Below the pieces are notes generated by a model. It was given only the letters and a program-made list of their open reading frames with translations. It made no database searches and was not told the DNA's origin. Both the position numbers and the translations under genes were made by a program. Shown here one piece after another: positions 26,079 through 34,296 of a DNA stretch of 64,000 nucleotides. Within the stretch, counting starts at the first letter, position 1, and every line of letters begins with the position of its first letter. The DNA lies in contig NZ_CP019449.1 of assembly GCF_001984035.1 (NCBI RefSeq), positions 2,170,001 through 2,234,000 on the forward strand, written 5' to 3'. Source of the DNA: Sphingopyxis sp. QXT-31 (GTDB lineage Bacteria; Pseudomonadota; Alphaproteobacteria; Sphingomonadales; Sphingomonadaceae).

Positions 26079-27257
26079 ATGCTGTTCGGCTTCCTCGAAG
26101 AACTCCGCACCGCGGGCATTCCCGTAAGCATGAAGGAGCATCTGCTGCTGCTGGAAGCGCTCGACCGCGAGGCGATCGATCGCAGCCCCGAGCAATTCTA
26201 TTACCTCAGCCGCGCCATCTATGTGAAGGACGAGGGCCTGCTCGACCGCTTCGACCAGGTGTTCAACAAGGTCTTCAAGGGCCTGCTCACCGATTATGGC
26301 CAGAACCCCGTCGACGTCCCCGCCGACTGGCTGCGCGCGGTGGCCGAGAAATTCCTGACCCCCGAGGAGATGGCCGCGATCGAATCGCTCGGCGACTGGG
26401 ACAAGATCATGGAGACGCTGAAGGAGCGGCTCGAGGAACAGCAGAAGCGCCACGAGGGCGGCAGCAAATGGATCGGCACGGGCGGCACCTCGCCCTTCGG
26501 CAATTCGGGCTATAACCCCGAGGGCGTGCGCATCGGCGGCGAGAGCAAGCACAAGCGCGCGCTCAAGGTCTGGGAAAAGCGCGAGTTCCAGAACCTCGAC
26601 AACACCAAGGAACTCGGCACCCGCAACATCAAGATCGCGCTCCGCCGCCTGCGCAAATTCGCGCGCGAGGGCGCGGCCGACGAACTCGACATCCCCGGCA
26701 CGATCGACGGCACCGCGCGCCAAGGCTGGCTCGACATCCAGATGCGCCCCGAGCGGCGCAATGCTGTCAAGCTGCTGCTGTTCCTCGACGTCGGCGGCTC
26801 CATGGATCCCTTCATCAAGCTCTGCGAAGAACTCTTCAGCGCCGCGACGACCGAGTTCAAGAATCTCGAATTCTTCTATTTCCACAATTGCCCGTACGAA
26901 GGCGTGTGGAAGGACAACAAGCGCCGCTGGTCCGAACGCCACCAGATGTGGGACATCCTCCACAAATATGGCCATGATTATAAAGTGATCTTTGTCGGCG
27001 ACGCGTCGATGAGCGCCTATGAAATAACCCATCCGGGCGGCAGCGTCGAACATTTCAACGAGGAATCGGGCGCGGTCTGGCTCCAGCGGATAACCCATGT
27101 CTATCCCGCCGCGGTGTGGCTGAACCCGGTGCCCGAGGCGCATTGGGGCTACACCCAGTCGGTCAAGCTGATCAAACAGCTGATGAACGACCGCATGTAT
27201 CCGTTGACGCTCGAAGGGCTCGACAAGGCGACGCGCGAGTTGACGCGGAAGCATTGA
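26079..27257 (+). CDS. CoxE-like VWA-domain protein
   Basis: This 392-residue protein belongs to the VWA (CoxE) family that works with MoxR ATPases. It starts MLFGFLEELRTAGIPVSMKEHLLLLEAL. The VWA domain begins near residue 230 (VKLLLFLDVGGSMDPFIKLCEELF). Its MIDAS motif is D-V-G-G-S rather than the textbook D-x-S-x-S, which is usual in this subfamily. The late motif HVYPAAVWLNPVPEAHWGYT is also typical. The frame opens 12 codons earlier at 26043, but the conserved N-terminus begins at 26079. Its MoxR partner is 3.5 kb upstream. Confidence 0.87.
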   Translation: MLFGFLEELRTAGIPVSMKEHLLLLEALDREAIDRSPEQFYYLSRAIYVKDEGLLDRFDQVFNKVFKGLLTDYGQNPVDVPADWLRAVAEKFLTPEEMAAIESLGDWDKIMETLKERLEEQQKRHEGGSKWIGTGGTSPFGNSGYNPEGVRIGGESKHKRALKVWEKREFQNLDNTKELGTRNIKIALRRLRKFAREGAADELDIPGTIDGTARQGWLDIQMRPERRNAVKLLLFLDVGGSMDPFIKLCEELFSAATTEFKNLEFFYFHNCPYEGVWKDNKRRWSERHQMWDILHKYGHDYKVIFVGDASMSAYEITHPGGSVEHFNEESGAVWLQRITHVYPAAVWLNPVPEAHWGYTQSVKLIKQLMNDRMYPLTLEGLDKATRELTRKH

Positions 27258-27303
27258 CGGCGGCCCACTTAGGCCGTGACGATTTCAAGCCGATCCCCTA
27301 ATC

Positions 27304-27420
27304 CCGTTCGTGTCGAGCGTAGTCGAGACACCCATCGGTAGCGCACGGCATCGGGGTGTCTCGACGAAGTTTACCCAGAGCGCCCGCCCTGCGGGCAGCC
27401 GAAGGGCTCGACACAAACGG
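27304..27420. repeat. Extragenic palindrome, family B with inserted segment
   Basis: The left arm CCGTTCGTGTCGAGCGTAGTC is normal. The right arm is split by about 38 bp (TTTACCCAGAGCGCCCGCCC...CCGAAGG) before GCTCGACACAAACGG resumes. The insert itself contains a hairpin (GCCCGCCCTGCGGGC). It lies between the VWA and amj genes. Confidence 0.8.
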
Positions 27421-27445
27421 ATTTCATAAGTTCCGCTAGGCCCCC

Positions 27446-28252
27446 ATGTTCGACCTCCCCCTCCTCACCATCCTCCTGCTCACCGGCTTCATCAACCTGA
27501 TCGGCGCGCTTGCCTATGCCGCGCGCATCGCCGGGGTTCGGACGCGGCGGATCGCCATGTCCTTCGCGCTGTTCAACATCCTCGTGCTTTTCTCGCGCAC
27601 CTCGAACAGCTTCCTCGGCCCCTTCCTCGCCAAGCGCATCGAGACGCGCATCCACGACGGCAGCGGCCTGTCGCTGTTCCTCGACATGCAGCTCGTGCTC
27701 GCGGCGGCGAGCGTCGCGACGCTGATCGGCATTTTGCTCGTCCCCACCGGCCAGCGCATGTTCGCCGCGGCGATCGGCTGGTACCAGGACAATCGTTCGA
27801 CGACGCGCCTCGCGCTCAAAGCCGTCAGCCCGACGGGCTTTCGTACGCTCCGCCAGTCGCTGACCTTCCCCAGCCTCTCGCACCTCAAAAGCTGGAAGAT
27901 GCCCAAGGGCATCGGCTGGGGCGTGCTGATCGCCAACTGCCTGGCGCAGTCGCTACTCGCCGTCGGCGTCGTCGCCTCGCTCTACGCCGGCTATCTCGCC
28001 CCCGAATTCCGCGTCACCGCGTCGCAGCTCTCGGCGTTGATCAACGGTTTCGCGACGATATTGTTGTTCGCCTTCATCGACCCGCAATTGTCGGTGATGA
28101 CCGACGACGCGGTCGAGGGCAAGGTCGACGAGGCCGATTTCCGCCGCGCGATCACCTTCATCTCGCTGAGCCGCCTCGCCGGCACGGTCCTGGCGCAGGC
28201 GCTGCTGCTCCCCGCCGCGATGCTGATCGCCTGGGTCGCCGTGCATGTCTGA
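27446..28252 (+). CDS. amj: Lipid II flippase, Amj family
   Basis: Amj (formerly DUF2837) was found in Bacillus subtilis as an alternative to MurJ that exports lipid II for peptidoglycan synthesis. This 268-residue multi-spanning protein has the family start (INLIGALAYAARIAGVRTRRIAMSFALFNILVLFSRTSNSF) and about six membrane helices. The length matches (about 270). The gene overlaps the DUF817 gene by eight bases. Presence beside normal MurJ (not in the window) would suggest redundancy or stress use, since B. subtilis induces amj when MurJ is blocked. Confidence 0.85.
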   Translation: MFDLPLLTILLLTGFINLIGALAYAARIAGVRTRRIAMSFALFNILVLFSRTSNSFLGPFLAKRIETRIHDGSGLSLFLDMQLVLAAASVATLIGILLVPTGQRMFAAAIGWYQDNRSTTRLALKAVSPTGFRTLRQSLTFPSLSHLKSWKMPKGIGWGVLIANCLAQSLLAVGVVASLYAGYLAPEFRVTASQLSALINGFATILLFAFIDPQLSVMTDDAVEGKVDEADFRRAITFISLSRLAGTVLAQALLLPAAMLIAWVAVHV

Positions 28253-29453
28253 ATGGCATGACGGTGCGGGACGCGGCCACAGCCGCTTCCACACCGTCCG
28301 CGCCCGGCTCGAGGCGATGGCGGTCGAGCCGGGGCTGCGCGGCTGGTTCCTTGAATTTCTCGTTTTCGGGTTCAAGCAGGGCTGGGCGTGCCTGTTCGGC
28401 GCGCTGATGCTCGCGCTGCTGCTCGGCACGCATCTCTTCTGGCCCGACAGCGCGCCGCTCCACCGCTACGACGCGATCACCATCGGCGCGGTCCTGATCC
28501 AGCTCGCCATGCTCGCCTTCCGGCTCGAGACGCCGAGGGAAGCGCTCGTCATCCTGATCTTCCACATCGTCGGCACCGTGATGGAGCTATTCAAGACCGC
28601 CGCGGGATCGTGGCAATATCCCGAGGCGAGCCTGCTCCACATCGGCGCGGTGCCGCTCTTCTCGGGCTTCATGTACGCCGCGGTCGGCAGCTATATCGCC
28701 CGCGTCTGGCGCATCTTCGACTTCCGCTACACGGGCTATCCGCCGATGTGGACGAGCTACCTCTTGGCGGCCGCGATCTACGTCAATTTCTTCGCGCACC
28801 ATTGGGTGATCGACATCCGCTGGCTGCTTTTCGCCGCGACCGCGCTGCTCTTCTGGCGCTGCCAGGTGTGGTTCCGCCCGCTCCACGTCCACCGCCGCAT
28901 GCCCCTGCTCGTCGGCTGGGGCCTCGTCGCGCTGTTCATCTGGTTCGCCGAGAATATCGGCACCTTCGCCCGCGCCTGGACCTATCCCAGCCAGGACGAC
29001 GGCTGGCACATGGTCGGCCTCGAAAAGCTCGGCAGCTGGTATCTGCTGATGATCATCAGCTTCGTGCTCGTCAGCCTGGTCCAGCGGCCGAAGGCTCCGG
29101 ATATCGGCGGAGAGGAAGCAACGTCCGGGCTGTATCCCGAATCGCTTTGGGTCGTGACGATCGAAGACGATGTGCTGACAGTCGCCGACGACAAGGGTGT
29201 GAAGCGGGCGATCGCCCTGTCCGCGCTGTCCAGCATCGTCATCGCGACCGACGACAGCGGGCCCTGGGGCGCCGACGTCTGGTGGCTATTCTACGACCCG
29301 CAAGGCCAGCTCGGCCCGGCCTATCCGCAAGGCGCGACGGGCGAGTATGTCCTACTGGACCGTCTCACTCAGCTACCCGGCTTCGATCATTCCGCCATGA
29401 TCGCCGCCATGCGGTCTACCGACGATGCTACCTTCACCGTTTGGCGAAAATAG
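28245..29453 (+). CDS. DUF817 membrane protein with extra C-terminal soluble domain
   Basis: Residues about 30-285 form a DUF817 region with about eight membrane helices (FGFKQGWACLFGALMLALLL, PLFSGFMYAAVGSYIARVWR, YPPMWTSYLLAAAIYVNFFAHHW). Residues about 300-402 form an additional soluble domain (SLWVVTIEDDVLTVADDKG, ...WGADVWWLFYDPQG...) that is not part of standard DUF817 proteins of about 270 residues. Both functions are unknown. The start overlaps amj by eight bases, so the two are coupled, perhaps in envelope biogenesis. Confidence 0.8.
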   Translation: MSEWHDGAGRGHSRFHTVRARLEAMAVEPGLRGWFLEFLVFGFKQGWACLFGALMLALLLGTHLFWPDSAPLHRYDAITIGAVLIQLAMLAFRLETPREALVILIFHIVGTVMELFKTAAGSWQYPEASLLHIGAVPLFSGFMYAAVGSYIARVWRIFDFRYTGYPPMWTSYLLAAAIYVNFFAHHWVIDIRWLLFAATALLFWRCQVWFRPLHVHRRMPLLVGWGLVALFIWFAENIGTFARAWTYPSQDDGWHMVGLEKLGSWYLLMIISFVLVSLVQRPKAPDIGGEEATSGLYPESLWVVTIEDDVLTVADDKGVKRAIALSALSSIVIATDDSGPWGADVWWLFYDPQGQLGPAYPQGATGEYVLLDRLTQLPGFDHSAMIAAMRSTDDATFTVWRK

Positions 29454-29459
29454 CGCCGC

Positions 29460-30704
29460 TCAATCGAACGGCCGGTCGATCGACGGCGGCGGTTCGCTGA
29501 ACCACTTGGGCCCGCTATCGGTCATGTAGAAACAATCCTCCAGCCGGATCCCAAACTCGCCGGGAATATAGATGCCCGGTTCGTTCGAGAAACACATGCC
29601 CGGCGCCAGCTTCGTCGTCTCGCCGCGCACCAGATTCACCGGCTCGTGCCCGTCGAGCCCGATGCCGTGACCCGTGCGGTGCGAAGTCCCCGGCAGCTTG
29701 TAATCGGGGCCCCAGCCGAGCCCGGCATAATAGCTGCGCACCGCATCGTCGACCGCGCCTGCCGGCGTGCCGAGCTTCGCCGCGGCGAAGGCGACGTCCT
29801 GCCCCTTGCGCATCTGGTCCCACACCTGCCGCTGCCGCGCGCTCGCCTTGCCGTAGACGAAGCTGCGCGAGATGTCGGACTGGTAGCCATGGACGGTCGC
29901 GCCGCAGTCCATCAGCACGACTTCGCCTTCGCGCACCGCCTGCGGCTTGCCCGACCCGTGCGGATAGGCGCTGGCCTCGCCGAGCAAGATCAACTCGAAC
30001 TCGCTGCGCCCGCCGAGCGCGGCGGTCGCCGCCGCCATGATCGCGCCGATGTCGGCGGGGGTCATCCCCGCCTCGATGCGCGGCGCGGTGTGGCGATAGG
30101 CGGCGATGGTGATGTCCGACGCGATTTGCATCAGCGCGACTTCGGCCGCCGACTTGTGCATCCGGCACCCGCGCACCACCGGCGCGCCGTTGATGACCGT
30201 CGCGCCCGGCATCGCCTTTTCCAGCCCGTCGACCGCAAAATAGCGCACCGTCTCCTCGACGCCGATGCGCCCCTTCGCCAGCCCGCGCTTGCCGAGCCAC
30301 GCCGCGACCGCCGCGAGCGGATTTTCGTCCTCGTTCCAGGTCAGAACCTCGGCGTCGATGCCCAGGCTCTCGCGCACCGACGGCTCCTCGAAAAAGGGCG
30401 TGACGACCGCGACCTCGCCTTCGCGCGTCAGGATCACCGCAGTCAGCCGCTCGCTGCGGTTCCAGCGCACGCCGGTGAAATAGATCAGGCTCGACCCCGG
30501 CTCGATCAGCAGCGCGCCGATGTCGTTCGCCGCCATCAGTTCCTTCGCCTTGGCGATCCGCGCCAAACGCTCGGCCTTGCCAATCGGCACCGCCTTCGCC
30601 GCAAGATTGGGCAGGCCCCCCGTGTCGGCCGCCAGCACCGATGTGGGCAGCGTCGCGACCAGCCCGGTCAGCGCCGCGGTTCCCAGAAATTGCCGCCGGT
30701 GCAT
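29460..30704 (-). CDS. Tat-exported M24 family peptidase (Xaa-Pro aminopeptidase-like)
   Basis: This is a metallopeptidase of the pita-bread fold. A twin-arginine signal (MHRRQFLGTAALTG) precedes a creatinase-like N-domain and the M24 catalytic domain. Metal ligands are visible: two Asp in MDCGATVHGYQSDISRSF, His in HRTGHGIGLDGHE, Glu in NEPGIYI and Glu in RLEDCF. I use the ATG at 30704 because GAGGGG lies six bases before it; the frame opens at 30722, overlapping the NamZ gene. As the third gene of a minus-strand operon after a muramidase, it may cleave peptides released in the periplasm. Confidence 0.88.
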   Translation of the reverse strand: MHRRQFLGTAALTGLVATLPTSVLAADTGGLPNLAAKAVPIGKAERLARIAKAKELMAANDIGALLIEPGSSLIYFTGVRWNRSERLTAVILTREGEVAVVTPFFEEPSVRESLGIDAEVLTWNEDENPLAAVAAWLGKRGLAKGRIGVEETVRYFAVDGLEKAMPGATVINGAPVVRGCRMHKSAAEVALMQIASDITIAAYRHTAPRIEAGMTPADIGAIMAAATAALGGRSEFELILLGEASAYPHGSGKPQAVREGEVVLMDCGATVHGYQSDISRSFVYGKASARQRQVWDQMRKGQDVAFAAAKLGTPAGAVDDAVRSYYAGLGWGPDYKLPGTSHRTGHGIGLDGHEPVNLVRGETTKLAPGMCFSNEPGIYIPGEFGIRLEDCFYMTDSGPKWFSEPPPSIDRPFD

Positions 30705-30714
30705 GCTCATCCCC

Positions 30715-31923
30715 TCAGTCATAGATCAGCATATCGGCGATCTCCGCGCGCCACGCCGCCTCGTCGGGCCCCGCCAGCGCATCGAGATCGCCCGCCGCGG
30801 CGCCCGCCTCGTCGACCCATTCGCGCAGGCCCGTGCCGCCGTTGATCACGTCGATCGCGAGCACATCGTCGGTATATTCATATTTGAAATCCGTGCCGCG
30901 CCAGATCGGATAGTCGGGATAAAGCGAACGCACCGCCTTGAACCCCAGCGCCTGCACGCGCCACGGCCGGAACGCCGCATGATCGTACCAGCCACCCTCG
31001 GCATGGATGAACACGCCGCTGTTCAGCACCTTCATATGCTTGTGGAAGGTCGGCTCGAACCAGATGTCGCGCAGCCTGCACCCCGCGAGCCATTCGGGTG
31101 CGAGCCGCTGCATTTCGGCGATCACCGCCTTCGCGTCGATATCGGGGGCGCCGAACAGTTCGAGCGGGCGCGTCGTGCCGCGCCCTTCGCTCAAGGTCGC
31201 GCCCTCGACCATCACCGTCCCCGCATAGGCGCGCGCCATGTTGAGGTTCGCGGCATTGGGGCTGGGGTTGATCCACACGCGCTCGTTGGGCCAGCCGAAG
31301 CCCGGCCCATCGGGCAACCAACCCTCCATTTCAATCACGCGGTAGTCGACGTCGAGATCGAAGTGGCGGATGAACCAATGCCCCATCTCGCCCATCGTCA
31401 GCCCGTGCCGCATCGCCATCGGCCCCGCGCCGACGAAGCTTTCCCAACCCGGCTGGAGCAAGGTGCCCTCGACCGGGCGCCCCGCGGGGTTGGGCCGGTC
31501 GAGCACCCACACCGCCTTGCCGTGCGCCGCGGCGGCTTCGAGCACATAGAGCAGGGTGGTGACATAGGTGTAGATGCGGCAGCCCAGATCCTGCAGGTCG
31601 ACGAGCATCACGTCGAAGGTGTGCATCGACTGCCCGCTCGGCCGCCGCACTTCGCCGTACAGGCTGAACACGGGCATGCCGTAAGTCGGATCGGTGAAGT
31701 CGGGCGACTCCATCATATTGTCCTGCAGGTCGCCGCGCACGCCGTGCTGCGGCCCGAACACCGCGGTGACGTCGATCCCGACCGCGACCAAAGCGTCGAT
31801 GCTGTGCGTGAGGTCCGCGGTAACCGAGGCGGGATGCGCGAGCAGCGCGACACGCTGGCCCTCGAGCGGTTTGCGAAGCGCAGGGTCGGCGAGCAGGCGG
31901 TCGATACCGAAGAGGATAGTCAT
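30715..31923 (-). CDS. namZ: DUF1343 exo-beta-N-acetylmuramidase (NamZ-like, GH171)
   Basis: DUF1343 proteins were shown for Bacillus subtilis NamZ to release N-acetylmuramic acid from glycan ends during cell-wall turnover. The 402-residue protein has the family motifs: ALLAHPASVT near residue 27, AVFGPQHGVRGD near 54, DVMLVDLQDLGCRIYTYVTT and LDRPNPAGR, and NMARAYAGTVMVEGATLSEGRGTTRPLE. No signal peptide is visible, unlike B. subtilis NamZ, so location is uncertain. It overlaps both neighbours by a few bases (DOMON-like gene before, M24 peptidase after). Confidence 0.85.
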   Translation of the reverse strand: MTILFGIDRLLADPALRKPLEGQRVALLAHPASVTADLTHSIDALVAVGIDVTAVFGPQHGVRGDLQDNMMESPDFTDPTYGMPVFSLYGEVRRPSGQSMHTFDVMLVDLQDLGCRIYTYVTTLLYVLEAAAAHGKAVWVLDRPNPAGRPVEGTLLQPGWESFVGAGPMAMRHGLTMGEMGHWFIRHFDLDVDYRVIEMEGWLPDGPGFGWPNERVWINPSPNAANLNMARAYAGTVMVEGATLSEGRGTTRPLELFGAPDIDAKAVIAEMQRLAPEWLAGCRLRDIWFEPTFHKHMKVLNSGVFIHAEGGWYDHAAFRPWRVQALGFKAVRSLYPDYPIWRGTDFKYEYTDDVLAIDVINGGTGLREWVDEAGAAAGDLDALAGPDEAAWRAEIADMLIYD

Positions 31924-32447
31924 GCGGGCGGGGGTGCCTCAAGCGTCAGCGCAAAGCAATCGGGATGATGGAAGTCGGGCTTGCCCGGCGGATGGCGGAG
32001 CGCCCAGTAGCTTTTGGTGCCGTCCGTCTCCTCGATCACGACCGATAGCCCGAGCTGCCAGTCGATATCGTGGACGCCGGGCTCACCTGAAAAGTCGAAC
32101 AGCGCCTGAAGGATACCGCCGACGCGATCGAAATCGGGCGCCACCTCGGCGTCGCGCATCCCCGCCCGATAGTCGTCGAAGCGGTAGGACGCCCAGGCGG
32201 TCGAGGGCGACAGGTTGAACTCCCAGTAGTCGTCACGCCTCGCGGGTTTCAGGAACGCCTCGCAGCAGGTCGTTTGCCAAAGCCCATCGGTGCGCCCGAG
32301 CGCACGGCGCGGCGGCATGATGATCTTGTCCATTTCGCCGTCGACGACGAAGCGCAGATAGAGCGAGCCCGGCTGGTTGCGAACCGCATCGACCGAGATG
32401 AACAGGTCGGCGGAACAGGGCGTGTCGGGATGGCAGGTCAGCAGCAT
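31920..32447 (-). CDS. DOMON-like domain protein
   Basis: This 175-residue soluble protein resembles the DOMON-like/CBM9-type beta-sandwich proteins of sphingomonads. It contains [18 protein letters not shown], a CCEAFLKP segment followed by [21 protein letters not shown], the last being the usual family signature. It is the first gene of a three-gene operon (ATGA overlap with namZ), so a sugar- or wall-binding role is plausible. It has no signal peptide. It diverges from tyrS. Confidence 0.75.
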   Translation of the reverse strand: MLLTCHPDTPCSADLFISVDAVRNQPGSLYLRFVVDGEMDKIIMPPRRALGRTDGLWQTTCCEAFLKPARRDDYWEFNLSPSTAWASYRFDDYRAGMRDAEVAPDFDRVGGILQALFDFSGEPGVHDIDWQLGLSVVIEETDGTKSYWALRHPPGKPDFHHPDCFALTLEAPPPA

Positions 32448-32527
32448 GCCCCATCCTACGCCAATCGCGCCGACGCTGGAATGACGGGTTTGAGGAATTT
32501 CTCACACATGCTAAGCGCCCGCGCGCT

Positions 32528-33754
32528 ATGACCAGTTACAAATCCGATTTGCTCCGCGTGCTCGACGGCCGCGGCTATATCCACCAGACTACCGATGCGG
32601 AAGGCCTCGACGCCCTTGCCGCCAAGCAGATCATTCCCGCCTATATCGGCTTCGACGCCACCGCGCCGTCGCTGCACGTCGGCAGCCTGGTCCAGATCAT
32701 GATGCTGCGCCGCCTGCAGCAGACGGGGCACAAGCCCGTCGTGCTGATGGGCGGCGGCACCACGCGGATCGGCGACCCGACGGGGCGCGACGAGAGCCGC
32801 AAGATGCTCGATGATGCGACGATCGAGGCGAATATCGCGTCGATCCGCACGATCTTCGAACCCTTCCTGACCTTCGGCGACGGCCCGACCGACGCGGTGA
32901 TGGTCAACAACCACGACTGGCTGGGCCAGCTCGGTTATATCGAACTGCTGCAGGAGGTCGGCACCCACTTCACGATCAACCGCATGCTGACCTTCGATTC
33001 GGTCAAGCTGCGGCTCGAACGCGAACAGCCGATGACCTTCCTCGAATTCAATTACATGATCCTCCAGGGCTACGATTTCCGCCACCTGTCGAAGGCGATG
33101 GGCGTGCGGCTGCAGATGGGCGGGTCGGACCAGTGGGGCAATATCGTCAACGGCATGGAGCTCGGCCGCCGCATGGACGGCGCCGACCTCTATGGCCTGA
33201 CGACTCCGCTGCTGACCACCGCGGCGGGCGCCAAAATGGGCAAGACCGCTGCCGGCGCGGTATGGCTAAATTCCGATCAACTGTCCCATTTTGACTATTG
33301 GCAGTACTGGCGCAACGCCGACGACCGCGACGTGGGCAAGTTCCTGAGGCTGTTCACCGACCTGCCGCTCGAAGAGATCGCGCGATTGGAAGCGCTCGAA
33401 GGCGCCGAGATCAACGAAGCGAAGAAGATCCTCGCCGACGCCGCGACCGCGCTCTGCCGTGGCGAGGAAGCGGCGCGCACCGCCGCCGAGACCGCCGCGC
33501 AAACCTTTGAAAAAGGGCAGATCGGCGGCGATTTGCCGCAGGTCGCGGCGCCCGCCGAGGGCATCCGCATCCTCGATGCGCTGCGCGAACTCGGTTTCGC
33601 GGCGTCGAACAAGGAGGGGCGGCGCAAGCTCGACGAGGGCGCGGTCAAGGTCGATGGCGTCGTGGTCCGCGACCCCAATCATGTGATTTCGCCCGCCGCC
33701 GACCCGGTGCCGCTCAGCCTCGGCGCCAAGAAGCACGGGCTGGTCACGCGCTGA
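32528..33754 (+). CDS. tyrS: Tyrosyl-tRNA synthetase
   Basis: This class I synthetase charges tRNA-Tyr. The HIGH-type motif is SLHVG (48-52) and the KMSKS-type motif is KMGKT (about 235-239). The tyrosine-binding stretch [12 protein letters not shown] and SDQWGN are present. A C-terminal S4 RNA-binding domain covers about 345-408 ([18 protein letters not shown]). At 408 residues it is of the usual TyrRS-F type length. The upstream gap of 80 bp to the divergent DOMON-like gene must hold the promoter; no T-box or other leader is visible. Confidence 0.97.
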   Translation: MTSYKSDLLRVLDGRGYIHQTTDAEGLDALAAKQIIPAYIGFDATAPSLHVGSLVQIMMLRRLQQTGHKPVVLMGGGTTRIGDPTGRDESRKMLDDATIEANIASIRTIFEPFLTFGDGPTDAVMVNNHDWLGQLGYIELLQEVGTHFTINRMLTFDSVKLRLEREQPMTFLEFNYMILQGYDFRHLSKAMGVRLQMGGSDQWGNIVNGMELGRRMDGADLYGLTTPLLTTAAGAKMGKTAAGAVWLNSDQLSHFDYWQYWRNADDRDVGKFLRLFTDLPLEEIARLEALEGAEINEAKKILADAATALCRGEEAARTAAETAAQTFEKGQIGGDLPQVAAPAEGIRILDALRELGFAASNKEGRRKLDEGAVKVDGVVVRDPNHVISPAADPVPLSLGAKKHGLVTR

Positions 33755-33830
33755 CGGCTTGCCGCAGCGTTTACCACTTCTTAGGTGAATCGCGGCGATC
33801 ACTCCTCGCTCGACCAGCGAGAGTGATGGA

Positions 33831-34169
33831 ATGCGCAAGATCGACACCAACAAGGCCCATTATGTGGGGCTCGACCAGCGGCTCGCGCCGCGGAGCGACG
33901 TCTATTGCCGCTTGCCGATGGTCCTGCCCGACGGCAGCCAGGACATGTGCACCTGCGTCAACATCAGTTCCGACGGGCTGCTGATGCGGTACGAGCGCGG
34001 GCTCGAAATCGGCGACCTCGTGGTATTCCGCATGCCGATCATCGGCCGCATCGCCGCCAAGGTCATCTGGTCGCTTGCCGGCAAGACCGGGGTCCAGTTC
34101 GAACAGATGATCGCGGTCGAGGATTACCTGCCGATGATCCGCGCCATGGGCGCCAGAGGCGACATCTAA
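33831..34169 (+). CDS. PilZ-domain-like protein
   Basis: This is a 112-residue single-domain protein. The stretch RLAPRSDVYCRLPMV matches the first PilZ motif only loosely (RxxxR replaced by a spaced Arg pair), and CVNISSDGLLMRY fits the D/NxSxxG motif (NISSDG). The C-terminal strand pair (KVIWSLAGKTGVQFEQ) is typical. It may bind cyclic di-GMP weakly or serve as a protein-interaction module. It is monocistronic. The window also encodes an EAL protein that could act on the same messenger. Confidence 0.78.
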   Translation: MRKIDTNKAHYVGLDQRLAPRSDVYCRLPMVLPDGSQDMCTCVNISSDGLLMRYERGLEIGDLVVFRMPIIGRIAAKVIWSLAGKTGVQFEQMIAVEDYLPMIRAMGARGDI

Positions 34170-34186
34170 CCGCTCCTATTCCAAAC

Positions 34187-34275
34187 CCGTTCGCCCTGAG
34201 CTTGTCGAAGGGCTGTCCTTTCTTTCGACCGCGGAAGAAGGAAGAACGGTGCTTCGACAAGCTCAGCACGAACGG
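34187..34275. repeat. Extragenic palindrome, family A
   Basis: CCGTTCGCCCTGAGCTTGTC on the left and GACAAGCTCAGCACGAACGG on the right are inverted around a spacer of about 36 bp. It is the second family A element of the window and lies between the convergent PilZ and recG genes. Confidence 0.85.
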
Positions 34276-34296
34276 TTTTGAGTTGGTTTGCAGTCG

